A stretch of DNA of 33,030 nucleotides, from the NCBI GenBank assembly GCA_947630775.1, contig CANRIY010000003.1, positions 1 through 33,030 of the forward strand, read 5' to 3'. Shown piece by piece: positions 25,106 to 32,742 of this stretch. Below the pieces are notes generated by a model. The model did not search any database. It was not told where the DNA came from and worked only from the letters and a program-made list of their open reading frames with translations. Made by a program: the position numbers and the translations under genes. Source of the stretch: an uncultured Clostridia bacterium (GTDB lineage Bacteria; Bacillota; Clostridia; Christensenellales; Borkfalkiaceae). Numbering within the stretch: the stretch's first letter is position 1; the number at the start of each line of letters is the position of its first letter.

Positions 25106-25783
25106 ATGAAGGAAAGCACAAAGCAAGTTTTATCGTATCATTTTTCGGCGACGCATATCGCGTACATGGCGCTCTTTACGGCGCTGGCGTTCGTCGTCAC
25201 CTTTCTCGAGTTTCCCATTTTTCCCGCCACACCCTATTTGAAACTCGACTTTGCGAACGTCTTTTTCATGATCGAAGGGTTTCTCTTCGGCCCCGTCGAG
25301 GCGGTCGTCTCCATCGGGATCAAGGAGCTTTTATGCCTGATGAAATCCTCTTCGGGCGGCGTCGGGGAGCTGGCGAACTTCCTCATGTCAACGGCTTACG
25401 TCATCATTCCCGCGGTTTTGTACCGTTTCAAAAAGGGGAGATGGTGGGTCGCCGTGACGCTTGTGATGGCGTGCGTTATGCAGGTTGCGGTGAGCCTGCC
25501 CGTCAACCGCTATATCAATTTTCCCTTCTTTATGCCAAGCGGTGCGGCGGAGCTGTTCCGGGAAGCGTGGCCGTACGTCCTCGCATTCAATGCGGTGAAG
25601 AGCGTAATAATTTCTCTGATCGTGGCGATCATCTATAAGCCGCTGTCCCGTCTCATCAAGGCGACGCGGAAAAAGCTCGAGGCGCGCACCCGCCGCGTGA
25701 AAGCGGCGGCGCAAGCCGAAAAGACGGCATCGGAAGCCGAAAAACCGCAAGATCAGATGGACGAAAATTCTTCAAACACTTGA
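25106..25783 (+). CDS. ribU: Riboflavin ECF transporter substrate-binding subunit RibU
   Basis: RibU is the membrane S component that captures riboflavin and works with the shared ECF energising module (EcfA, EcfA', EcfT), not encoded here. The 225-residue protein has five to six hydrophobic segments between residues 15 and 190. It has an AxxxA-type motif ALFTALAFV in the first helix for docking to EcfT, and the RibU-typical stretch FPIFPATPYLKLDFANV followed by LFGPVEAVVSIGIKELL. A basic, Ala/Glu-rich cytoplasmic tail (about 185-225) is longer than usual. The FMN riboswitch upstream supports the substrate. The ATG at 25106 follows AGAGGTG; longer frames upstream would run through the riboswitch. 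Its TGA lies inside the -35 box of the next gene. Confidence 0.94.
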   Translation: MKESTKQVLSYHFSATHIAYMALFTALAFVVTFLEFPIFPATPYLKLDFANVFFMIEGFLFGPVEAVVSIGIKELLCLMKSSSGGVGELANFLMSTAYVIIPAVLYRFKKGRWWVAVTLVMACVMQVAVSLPVNRYINFPFFMPSGAAELFREAWPYVLAFNAVKSVIISLIVAIIYKPLSRLIKATRKKLEARTRRVKAAAQAEKTASEAEKPQDQMDENSSNT

Positions 25784-25817
25784 CAGCCCGCATGAAATGT
25801 GGTATAATTATCCCACA
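25780..25817 (+). promoter_or_regulatory. Promoter and palindromic operator of the toxin-antitoxin pair
   Basis: TTGACA (25780-25785), 17-nt spacer and TATAAT (25803-25808) form a consensus promoter with TGG before the -10. A 20-bp palindrome, TGTGGTATAATTATCCCACA (25798-25817), matches its own reverse complement at 18 of 20 positions and is centred on the -10 box. Such a site is where a Phd-type antitoxin would be expected to bind and repress its own operon. Confidence 0.85.
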
Positions 25818-25837
25818 AAGTATTCGAAGGAGAGAAA

Positions 25838-26098
25838 ATGGCACAGATTATTCCCATTCGTGATTTGAAAAATACGACAGCAATTTCCGAACGTTGCAAC
25901 GCATCCCGTGAACCGATTTTTATCACAAAAAACGGCTATGGGGATATGGTTTTGATGAGCATGGACGTTTATAATGAGATGTTTGCGGAAATTCGGCTTG
26001 CCCGTGATCTGAAAGAGGCTGAGGAAGAACTCAAGAACGGAAAAGGACTTACATTCGAAGAATTTTCCGAAAAGGTGCGGGAAAAATATGCCTTATAA
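25838..26098 (+). CDS. Antitoxin of the Phd/YefM family
   Basis: Phd/YefM antitoxins bind DNA with their N-terminus and neutralise the partner toxin with their C-terminus. The 86-residue protein starts MAQIIPIRDLKNTTAISERC and continues with REPIFITKNGYGDMVLMSMDVYNEM split over the usual beta-strand and helix region. This is a clear Phd/YefM pattern. It then has a charged helical tail (50-86). GGAGAG precedes the ATG. It overlaps the toxin by 11 nt. Base composition is visibly more AT-rich than the genes around it, consistent with recent acquisition. Confidence 0.92.
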   Translation: MAQIIPIRDLKNTTAISERCNASREPIFITKNGYGDMVLMSMDVYNEMFAEIRLARDLKEAEEELKNGKGLTFEEFSEKVREKYAL

Positions 26099-26408
26099 AC
26101 TGGTTGTTGCGCCTCAGGCAATGCTTGACATTGATAAAATAGGAACCTATATCAGAGAAGACTTGAAGGCGCCGGAAGCCGCGAAAGCTCTCATAGCCCG
26201 CATTCTCAATGCCGTCGGGCGTTTGAAAGATTTTCCGTTCTCCGGCGAAAAAATCAAATTCACCTATATCCCGGATTGTAATGTGCGCAGGGTTATCGTT
26301 GAAAATTATATCGTTCTTTACCGCGCGGAAGAACTGAATGACACGGTATCTGTTTTGCGTATCCTCTATGGCGGAACAGACTACCTAAACTATTTGAAAT
26401 TCGAATAA
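26088..26408 (+). CDS. RelE/ParE-family toxin
   Basis: RelE-type toxins cleave mRNA at the ribosome, while ParE types poison gyrase; the two share a fold. The 106-residue protein starts MPYKLVVAPQAMLDIDKIGTYI and has the C-terminal pattern VRRVIVENYIVLYRAEE and VLRILYGGTDY. These fit this superfamily, closer in style to ParE-like members. The key catalytic residues that would separate the two activities cannot be assigned by eye. It overlaps the antitoxin by 11 nt and shares its AT-rich composition. No terminator is seen before the tsaE promoter, 16 nt downstream. Confidence 0.9.
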   Translation: MPYKLVVAPQAMLDIDKIGTYIREDLKAPEAAKALIARILNAVGRLKDFPFSGEKIKFTYIPDCNVRRVIVENYIVLYRAEELNDTVSVLRILYGGTDYLNYLKFE

Positions 26409-26423
26409 TCTCCCCCGAAAATC

Positions 26424-26452
26424 TTGCAAACTTCGGCCGTATGCGGTATAAT
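26424..26452 (+). promoter_or_regulatory. Promoter giving an apparently leaderless tsaE message
   Basis: TTGCAA (26424-26429), 17-nt spacer and TATAAT (26447-26452). With a start 7-8 nt after the -10, transcription would begin at about 26460, at or next to the ATG at 26461. Confidence 0.85.
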
Positions 26453-26460
26453 ACCCGTAT

Positions 26461-26868
26461 ATGGCTGTTTTTGTTTCACATTCCGAAGAGGAGACCCTGC
26501 GCTGGGCGGAGGAATTCGCAAAGTCGCTTGCGGCGGGAGATACCGTGCTTCTTGAGGGCGAAATGGGCGCGGGAAAGACGGTGCTCGCCAAGGGCATCGC
26601 AAGGGGGCTGGGCGTGAGATCGGAGGTTACGAGTCCCACCTATGCCTATATCAACAGCTATGAAGAGGGCAGGCTCCCGCTCTTTCACTTCGATTGCTAC
26701 CGCATTCCGTCCGAAGACTACGCGCGCGCCCTCGGGTTCGAAGAATATTTTTCCGCGGGCGGCGTCTGCTTGGTGGAGTGGAGCGAAAATATTCCGTCCC
26801 TATTGCCCGAACGGGTAAAAAGGGTGAAAATCGTCAAAACAGACGCGGGCAGGGAGGTCAGATTTTGA
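26461..26868 (+). CDS. tsaE: tRNA t6A biosynthesis ATPase TsaE
   Basis: TsaE is the ATPase that, with TsaB and TsaD, makes N6-threonylcarbamoyladenosine at position 37 of ANN-decoding tRNAs. The 135-residue protein has Walker A GEMGAGKT (33-40), SPTYAYINSYE, HFDCYRI and LVEWSENI, all typical of the family. No Shine-Dalgarno lies before the ATG at 26461, which is 8 nt after the -10 box, so the message is probably leaderless. It is the first gene of a tight operon with tsaB and rimI. TsaD, often nearby, is not in the window. Confidence 0.95.
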   Translation: MAVFVSHSEEETLRWAEEFAKSLAAGDTVLLEGEMGAGKTVLAKGIARGLGVRSEVTSPTYAYINSYEEGRLPLFHFDCYRIPSEDYARALGFEEYFSAGGVCLVEWSENIPSLLPERVKRVKIVKTDAGREVRF

Positions 26869-27467
26869 AATTTCTTGCGATCGATACAAGTTCGAAGCGG
26901 CTGACCGTCGCCGCGCGGGGAGAGAAAACGGTGCTCCGCGACGCGCCCGATTGCGCCATGCAGCACTCCGTCCGTCTCATGGATGAGATCGACGCCGCAC
27001 TTTTGGGGGCAGAACTTTCCCCCGCGGCGTGCGATTTTTTCGCATGCGTCGTGGGCCCCGGCTCCTTTACGGGGATCCGCATCGGCATTGCGACGGTGAA
27101 GGGACTGTGCACCGCGCTTGGGAAGCCCGCGCTCGCCGTCACTTCCTTCGACTGCCTCGCATATGCTGAGAAGAGCGGGAAAAAGCTCACACTGGTGGAC
27201 GCGGGGCACGGCTGTTTTTACGGTTGTTGCTACGACGGCGTGAAAATTTCCTCTCCCGCCAAATACATGTCCCGCGAGGAAGCGGAGGCATTGATCGCGG
27301 AGGGCTACGCGCCCGTCTCGGCGGAGGAGCTTTCCATCCCGACCAAACTTCTTCCCGCGGGAGAAGGGCTTATTGCGGCGGCGGAGGCGCTTTCGGAACG
27401 CGCCGCGCCCTGCGCACAGCTCGAGGCGGTATATTTGAGAAAATCTTCGGCGGAGGAAGGACGATGA
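26865..27467 (+). CDS. tsaB: tRNA t6A biosynthesis protein TsaB
   Basis: TsaB is an ASKHA-fold partner of TsaD needed for t6A synthesis. The 200-residue protein begins FLAIDTSS and carries CVVGPGSFTGIRIGIATVKGL, the family hallmark, plus LVDAGHGCFYG. The start is taken as TTG at 26865 because it gives the normal N-terminus, lies at a good distance from GGGAGGTC and overlaps the tsaE stop as TTGA; longer frames upstream would duplicate tsaE sequence. It overlaps rimI by ATGA. Confidence 0.93.
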   Translation: MKFLAIDTSSKRLTVAARGEKTVLRDAPDCAMQHSVRLMDEIDAALLGAELSPAACDFFACVVGPGSFTGIRIGIATVKGLCTALGKPALAVTSFDCLAYAEKSGKKLTLVDAGHGCFYGCCYDGVKISSPAKYMSREEAEALIAEGYAPVSAEELSIPTKLLPAGEGLIAAAEALSERAAPCAQLEAVYLRKSSAEEGR

Positions 27468-27898
27468 CGACAAGGGAATGGCGGATCGGCGATCTCGACC
27501 AGATCGCCGCGATCGAAGCGGAGAGTTTTTCCGATCCGTGGACGAGACGGATGCTCGCGGACTCCTTTCTCTCCGACCGCTTTACGGGCGTTCTTCTCGA
27601 AGAGGAAGGGAGCATCGTCGCTTACGGCGGCATGAGCGTCGTCTGCGACGAAGCGGAGATCGAGCTCGTCGCGGTGAGCGAAATGTTCCGCCGCTGCGGC
27701 AGAGGGAAAAAGATCGTAAGCGACCTGTTGGAGATCGCAAGAGGACGTGGGGTGAAGAAAGTCTTTCTCGAAGTGCGCGTCTCCAACGCCCCCGCGCAGA
27801 TCTTATATTTGAAGAGCGGCTTCCGCGGGCTGTACTGCCGCACCCGCTATTATCCCGACGGCGAGGACGCCGTCGTCATGGTGAAGGAGCTCTCTTGA
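27464..27898 (+). CDS. rimI: GNAT-family N-acetyltransferase, RimI-like
   Basis: RimI acetylates the N-terminal alanine of ribosomal protein S18 in well-studied bacteria. The 144-residue protein has the GNAT layout: EAESFSDPW near the start, EIELVAVSEMFRRCGRGKKIV forming the acetyl-CoA binding loop, FLEVRVSNAPAQILYLKSGF and a final RYYPDGEDAVVMVKEL. This closely follows RimI. The usual RxxGxG loop is present as RRCGRG. GGAGGAAGG precedes the ATG. Position after tsaB is the classic arrangement. True S18 specificity is inferred. Confidence 0.92.
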   Translation: MTTREWRIGDLDQIAAIEAESFSDPWTRRMLADSFLSDRFTGVLLEEEGSIVAYGGMSVVCDEAEIELVAVSEMFRRCGRGKKIVSDLLEIARGRGVKKVFLEVRVSNAPAQILYLKSGFRGLYCRTRYYPDGEDAVVMVKELS

Positions 27899-28590
27899 CG
27901 ATCAGTTTCGTGCAGCGGGGCGAGGGGGAGGATCTTTTGTTCCTTCACGGCTACCTCGCTTCCAAGGAAATTTTTACCCGTCAGATCGATTATTTTTCGA
28001 GATTTTACCGCGTTACCGCATTGGACTTCCCGGGCATGGGTGGGGCAAAACCGCTCGAAGCGCCGTGGTCGGTGGACGATTACGCGGACTGGACGCGGCA
28101 GGCGCTCAAAGAGCTCAACATCACCCGTCCCCGCGCCGTCGCCCATTCCTTCGGCGGCAGGGTGGCGGTCAAACTCCTCGCGGAGGGGGAGATCGGCCGC
28201 GCGGTGCTCACGGGCTGTGCGGGGATCGTAAAAAAACGCACGCTCTCCTATCATATCCGCGTGAAAAGCTATCATTTGGTCAAAAAAATCGCCCCGAATT
28301 TTGCGGAAAAGCATTTCGGGAGCAAGGAATATAAAACGCTTTCTCCCGTCATGCGGGAGAGTTACAAAAAGATCGTCAACGAGGATCTCAGGGAAACAGC
28401 CGCAAAAATTTCCGCGCCCGTGCTCTTTCTGCACGGGGAAAAGGACGAAGAAGTCCCGCTCTCGTCCATCCGCGTCTATCTGGAAGCGATCCATGGAAGC
28501 GAGCTGAAGATTTTGAAAAATTGCGGGCATTTTCCCTTTCTTGACGATCCGCTCGCCTTCAATCTGGCGGCAGAGGAGTTTTTACAATGA
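27895..28590 (+). CDS. Alpha/beta hydrolase
   Basis: The 231-residue protein has the alpha/beta hydrolase pattern: oxyanion HGY (18-20), nucleophile elbow AHSFGG (S85), acid D184 in HGEKDEEVP and H212 in NCGHFPF, giving a complete catalytic triad. No signal peptide is present, so it is cytoplasmic. The start is TTG at 27895, overlapping the rimI stop as TTGA, with AAGGAG at good distance. Its stop overlaps the murF start (ATGA). Substrate unknown; its place between t6A and cell-wall genes does not suggest one. Confidence 0.9.
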   Translation: MTISFVQRGEGEDLLFLHGYLASKEIFTRQIDYFSRFYRVTALDFPGMGGAKPLEAPWSVDDYADWTRQALKELNITRPRAVAHSFGGRVAVKLLAEGEIGRAVLTGCAGIVKKRTLSYHIRVKSYHLVKKIAPNFAEKHFGSKEYKTLSPVMRESYKKIVNEDLRETAAKISAPVLFLHGEKDEEVPLSSIRVYLEAIHGSELKILKNCGHFPFLDDPLAFNLAAEEFLQ

Positions 28591-30161
28591 CTACGACAAG
28601 ACTTTTGATATTTGCAGCGCTATCCGTGGCATTCACTACGATCCTGATCTGCTGCGCACTGCCGCTCTTCGGCATTTTGCAGCAGGAAAATTACGGGAGC
28701 GGCGACGCCGTCAAGTGGTATTGCAAAAAGAGGAACATGCTCCGCCGCAGGTATCAGCTTCTTGCGCTCTGCCTCGTGCTCGTCACGGCCATTCTCGGGC
28801 TGTGTTTTGCCTTTCTCGGTGCGTATGCGGAGATCGTCGGGGCGGTGGCATACATCGGGCTGTGCGCTCTGTTCGTGTTCGCCTTCCGCCGTGCGCTGAA
28901 GGTCCCCGTGAAGCCCACGAAGCGGCTCGTAAGGCTCGTAACTTGCACATATGTGTTGTTTTTTGCCGCGATCTACGGGTCGGAGATCGGGCTGTTTTAC
29001 GCGGCAAGGGCCATCGGGCACCCGCTTGCTGAGGCGCTTCGCCCCGTGCCGTTGGGGCTCTTCCCCATCCTGCTCTTCCTCTTTGCGGCGGCGGCGAACT
29101 GCGTCATGAAGGTCTATGAAGTCCCGCGTAGCCGCCATTTCATCAAAAAGGCGAAAAAGACTCTGGACGCGAGCGGTTGCGTCAAGGTCGGCATCACGGG
29201 GAGTTTTGCAAAGACGAGCGTCAAGCACATCGCCGCCGAGATCCTTTCGAAGAAATTCCGCGTGAAGGCGACGCCCGCCTCCTTCAATACGCCCATCGGG
29301 ATCGCGAAAACGGTCAACGGGGAGGGGCTCGACTGCGACATTTTTCTTGCGGAAATGGGGGCGCGGCACGTCGGAGATATCAGGGAGCTCTGCGACATGG
29401 TATGCCCGTCCTTCGCCGTCGTCACGGGCGTCTGCGCCCAACACCTCGAAACTTTCCATAGCCTTGACAATATCATCAAGGAGAAGGGCGAGCTCGCCCG
29501 CACGGCAAAGGTCGCCGTCTTGGGCGCTTCCGCCGAAGCGATGCGGGAGGACGCCCTGAAAGAGGGCAGGGACTTTGCGGCGGAAAACGTCGAACTCTTT
29601 GCCGATAAGACGTCTTTCACCCTCCGCATCGGGGAACGGAGCGCCGCGGTCGAAACCAAGATGCTCGGGCGGCATGCCGCAGAGGATATCGCGCTCGCCG
29701 CGGCCCTCTGTCATGCGCTCGGCATGACGTTTGAGGAGATCCTCTCGGCGATCCCCGCCGTCACCCCCGTGCCGCACAGGCTCGAACGGCTTGAAAGCGG
29801 CGGGCTCGTGATTTTGGACGACAGCTATAATTCCAACACGGAGGGCGCAAGAAACGCCGTCGAGGTGCTGAAACTTTGCGGCGGGAAGAAGGTCGCCGTC
29901 ACGCCCGGGCTCGTGGAACTCGGGGAGATTGAAGAAGAGGAGAACGCCGCGCTCGGCAGGGAGCTCGTCGGGCTCGATCTCGTCATTCTCGTCGGGGAGA
30001 CCCGCGTGCTCGCCGTCAGGAACGGCTATAAAGAGGGAGGCGGCGACGAGAAAAAGCTGAAGATCGTGCCCACGCTCGCGGCGGCGGAAGTGCTTCTTAG
30101 CGAATGTTTGCAGGCGGGCGACAGTGTGCTCTTTTTGAACGATCTGCCCGATAAATATTGA
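28587..30161 (+). CDS. murF: MurF-like Mur ligase with N-terminal membrane domain
   Basis: MurF joins D-Ala-D-Ala to the UDP-MurNAc tripeptide. The 524-residue protein starts with about 170 residues holding four to five membrane helices, then a Mur ligase body. The body contains GITGSFAKTSVK (202-213, ATP loop), TPASFNTPIGIAKTV, FLAEMGARHVGDI, HLETFHSLDNIIKEKGEL, PHRLERL and DDSYNSNTEGARNAVEVL, all MurF-like. The P-loop has Ala208 where soluble MurF has Gly (GKT to AKT), with Lys209 kept. The membrane domain replaces the usual soluble UDP-binding N-domain. ddl follows 65 nt later, fitting the role. A related ligase on another carrier is possible. Confidence 0.85.
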   Translation: MTTTRLLIFAALSVAFTTILICCALPLFGILQQENYGSGDAVKWYCKKRNMLRRRYQLLALCLVLVTAILGLCFAFLGAYAEIVGAVAYIGLCALFVFAFRRALKVPVKPTKRLVRLVTCTYVLFFAAIYGSEIGLFYAARAIGHPLAEALRPVPLGLFPILLFLFAAAANCVMKVYEVPRSRHFIKKAKKTLDASGCVKVGITGSFAKTSVKHIAAEILSKKFRVKATPASFNTPIGIAKTVNGEGLDCDIFLAEMGARHVGDIRELCDMVCPSFAVVTGVCAQHLETFHSLDNIIKEKGELARTAKVAVLGASAEAMREDALKEGRDFAAENVELFADKTSFTLRIGERSAAVETKMLGRHAAEDIALAAALCHALGMTFEEILSAIPAVTPVPHRLERLESGGLVILDDSYNSNTEGARNAVEVLKLCGGKKVAVTPGLVELGEIEEEENAALGRELVGLDLVILVGETRVLAVRNGYKEGGGDEKKLKIVPTLAAAEVLLSECLQAGDSVLFLNDLPDKY

Positions 30162-30226
30162 GATAGAGCGAAAAAAGAAACGGTTTGAAACACCAAAGAG
30201 GAAAAATAACTCGGAGGTGTTTTTTC

Positions 30227-31303
30227 ATGCAAAAAAGGGTTGCGGTTTTCTTCGGCGGGACTTCCAACGAACACGAGATCTCCGTCATCACGGGCATGCT
30301 TGCCGTCAATCTGCTGCGCGGCGCGGCGTATGACGTTTTGCCCGTCTATCTCCCGCGGGCGGGCGGCATGGTCACGGGGGAAATGCGCGCGGTGGCGGAT
30401 TTCCGTACTCCTTCCGCCAAATGGAAGGAACTCCGATTCTGTACGGGCGGACTAAAAGGCGTGAAGGGGCATAAAAAATTCCCCGTGGACGTCGCGCTCA
30501 ACTGCTGTCACGGCGGGTTCGGCGAGGACGGGACGCTCTCCGCGCTCCTTCGGTGGCACCGCATCCGTTCCGCGTCGCCCGACGTACCCATGTCCGCGAT
30601 CTTCATGGATAAATCGCTCACGAAGGCGGCGGCGCGGGGGCTTGATATCCCCGTGCTCGACGGCGTTTCTCTGTCCGAAGGGCAGGGAGCGGAAGCGGTA
30701 AATATCCCCCTTCCCGTCATCGTGAAGCCCGCGCGGCTCGGCTCGAGCATCGGCATCAAAGTTGCCAAAACCAAGGAAGAACTCGAAAAAGCGCTTGCGC
30801 TCGCCTTCACACTGGACGGGACCGTGCTCGTCGAACCCTATCTCGAGGGGCGGCGGGATCTCAACTGCGCCGCTTGCAGGCTTCAAGGGGAAGTGCACCT
30901 TTCCCCCGTCGAGGAAGTCTTTTCAAGCGAGGACATCCTCACCTTTTCCGAAAAATACGAGGGGACGGGGGAGCGCAGATCCGCCCTTCCCGCAGAGATC
31001 CCCGAGGAGACCGCAACGGAGATCCAAAATTATACGCGGCGCATCTATGAGGCGTTCGGCGGGAGAGGCGTGGTGCGTGCGGACTTTTTGCTTGCGGACG
31101 GGAAGGCGTACTTCAACGAGCTCAACACTGTGCCGGGGTCGCTCGCCTGTTATCTCTTCGGAAAGAGCCTTACGGATGCGAAAAATTTCCTTGCATCCCT
31201 CGTGGAAGAGGCGCTTCGCGCTCCCGAAACCCAAAAACAGACGGTCGTAACGGGCATTTTGAACGGTTCCGTGTTCTCGGGCAAGGGCGGAAAGCGGGTT
31301 TGA
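30227..31303 (+). CDS. ddl: D-alanine--D-alanine ligase
   Basis: Ddl is the ATP-grasp enzyme that makes D-Ala-D-Ala for MurF. The 358-residue protein has VAVFFGGTSNEHEISVITG at the start, HGGFGEDG (95-102), IVKPARLGSSIGI, LVEPYLEGR and the C-terminal metal and substrate motif FNELNTVPGS (296-305; usually EVNTxPG). The ATG at 30227 follows GGAGGTG at 8 nt and gives the normal N-terminus. It follows murF directly with no visible promoter between. Confidence 0.95.
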   Translation: MQKRVAVFFGGTSNEHEISVITGMLAVNLLRGAAYDVLPVYLPRAGGMVTGEMRAVADFRTPSAKWKELRFCTGGLKGVKGHKKFPVDVALNCCHGGFGEDGTLSALLRWHRIRSASPDVPMSAIFMDKSLTKAAARGLDIPVLDGVSLSEGQGAEAVNIPLPVIVKPARLGSSIGIKVAKTKEELEKALALAFTLDGTVLVEPYLEGRRDLNCAACRLQGEVHLSPVEEVFSSEDILTFSEKYEGTGERRSALPAEIPEETATEIQNYTRRIYEAFGGRGVVRADFLLADGKAYFNELNTVPGSLACYLFGKSLTDAKNFLASLVEEALRAPETQKQTVVTGILNGSVFSGKGGKRV

Positions 31304-31316
31304 CCCTCCGAAATTG

Positions 31317-31345
31317 TTGCAAAATTTACAATAAACCCTTATAAT
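31317..31345 (+). promoter_or_regulatory. Promoter giving an apparently leaderless icd message
   Basis: TTGCAA (31317-31322), 17-nt spacer and TATAAT (31340-31345). Only six nt (AGAGGC) separate the -10 from the ATG at 31352, so transcription should begin at the start codon itself. Both hexamers and the spacing are identical to the tsaE promoter. Confidence 0.85.
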
Positions 31346-31351
31346 AGAGGC

Positions 31352-32554
31352 ATGGAAAGAATTCAAATGAAGACGCCCCTCGTCGAAATGGACGGGGACG
31401 AAATGACAAGGATCCTCTGGAAAAAGATCAAAGAGCTCCTCATCGAGCCGTACGTCGAGCTCAGAACGGAGTACTACGACCTCGGGCTCAGACACAGGGA
31501 CGAGACGGGCGACCGCGTGACGGCAGACAGCGCGCTTGCGACCAAAAAGTACGGCGTGGCAGTCAAGTGCGCGACGATCACCCCCAACGAGCAGCGGATG
31601 GAAGAATACGGCCTTCACGAGATGTGGAAGAGCCCCAACGGGACCATCCGCCGCATTTTGGACGGTACGGTGTTCCGCGCGCCCATTCTCGCAAAGGGGA
31701 TCCGCCCCTATATTCCGGGCTGGAAGAAACCCATCGTCCTCGCCCGCCATGCCTACGGCGACGTATATTCGGCGGCGGACGTTCTCGCGGAGCGGGGAGA
31801 AAAGGTCTACCTCGTGGGAGAGGACGCCGAGGGGAAGGAGACCTTCCGCCGTCTCGTGCACGATTTCAAGGGGGAGAAGGGCATGGTGCAGGGCATGCAC
31901 AACACGGAGAGCTCCGTCCGCTCCTTTGCCCATGCCTGTTTCCGCTATGCGCTCGAAGAGAACCTGCCCCTGATGTTCGCCTCCAAAGATACGATCGCCA
32001 AGATCTACGACGGGCAATTCAAGAAAATTTTTAATGAAGTCTATGAGGAGTACCGCGCCGAATTCGAGCGGAGAGGGCTGTGGTATCTCTATACCCTCAT
32101 CGACGACGCCGTCGCCCGCATCATCCGTTCGGAGGGCGGCATCCTCTGGGCGTGCAAAAATTACGACGGGGACGTGATGAGCGACATGGTCGCCACCGCG
32201 TACGGGTCGCTCGGCATGATGACGTCCGTGCTCGTTTCGCCCGACGGAAAATATGAATATGAGGCGGCGCACGGCACCGTCACGCGGCATTATTACAAGT
32301 ATCTCAGGGGGGAAGAGACCTCCACGAACTCCGTCGCCACGATCTTTGCATGGACGGGTGCCCTGAAAAAGCGGGGGGAACTCGACGGGATCGCAGAACT
32401 TGTCGCGTTCGCCGAACGGCTCGAACGGGCAACGGTCGCGACGGTCGAAGCCGGGGAAATGACGGGAGACCTCATCCCGCTCTGGTGCGGTGACGCTGCG
32501 CCCAAAAAATTGGACACGGAGGGCTTCCTCCGCGCCGTCGCAAGCAGATTATAA
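31352..32554 (+). CDS. icd: NADP-dependent isocitrate dehydrogenase, eukaryote-like type
   Basis: The enzyme converts isocitrate to 2-oxoglutarate with NADP. The 400-residue protein matches the homodimeric type II group: TPLVEMDGDEMTRILW at the start, CATITPNEQRMEEY, SPNGTIRRILDGTVFRAPI (substrate loop), LIDDAVARIIRSEGG (metal ligands), DVMSDMVATAYGSLGMMTSV and EAAHGTVTRHY. The first ATG (31352) is preferred because MERIQMKTP aligns with the usual start. An in-frame ATG at 31367 would lose five residues and have GGAAAG upstream. No terminator is seen after its stop. Confidence 0.95.
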   Translation: MERIQMKTPLVEMDGDEMTRILWKKIKELLIEPYVELRTEYYDLGLRHRDETGDRVTADSALATKKYGVAVKCATITPNEQRMEEYGLHEMWKSPNGTIRRILDGTVFRAPILAKGIRPYIPGWKKPIVLARHAYGDVYSAADVLAERGEKVYLVGEDAEGKETFRRLVHDFKGEKGMVQGMHNTESSVRSFAHACFRYALEENLPLMFASKDTIAKIYDGQFKKIFNEVYEEYRAEFERRGLWYLYTLIDDAVARIIRSEGGILWACKNYDGDVMSDMVATAYGSLGMMTSVLVSPDGKYEYEAAHGTVTRHYYKYLRGEETSTNSVATIFAWTGALKKRGELDGIAELVAFAERLERATVATVEAGEMTGDLIPLWCGDAAPKKLDTEGFLRAVASRL

Positions 32555-32599
32555 ACGACATTTCCTCGGTGCCCCTCATAGGAGAGCTAAGGTCAAAAT

Positions 32600-32742
32600 T
32601 TGCCTGCCCCCTTTTAAGGGGGCGGGGTAGGGGTGGGGGTTCCCTCGGCGCCCTTTTAGGGGAGCCAATGGGCAAAAACTTGCCTGCCCCCTTTTTAAGG
32701 GGGCGGGGTAGGGGTGGGGGTTTCCTCGGCGCCCTTTTAGGG
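32600..32742. repeat. Two direct copies of a ~63-bp GC-rich repeat
   Basis: TTGCCTGCCCCC starts at 32600 and again at 32680. Each copy continues with a CCCCCTTTTAAGGGGG-type palindrome, GCGGGGTAGGGGTGGGGGTT, CCTCGGCGCCCTTTTAGGG, and they are separated by 17 nt. Differences are limited to one or two T insertions or substitutions. Part of the unit recurs (reverse complement) inside mnmG around 19050-19090. Confidence 0.85.
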
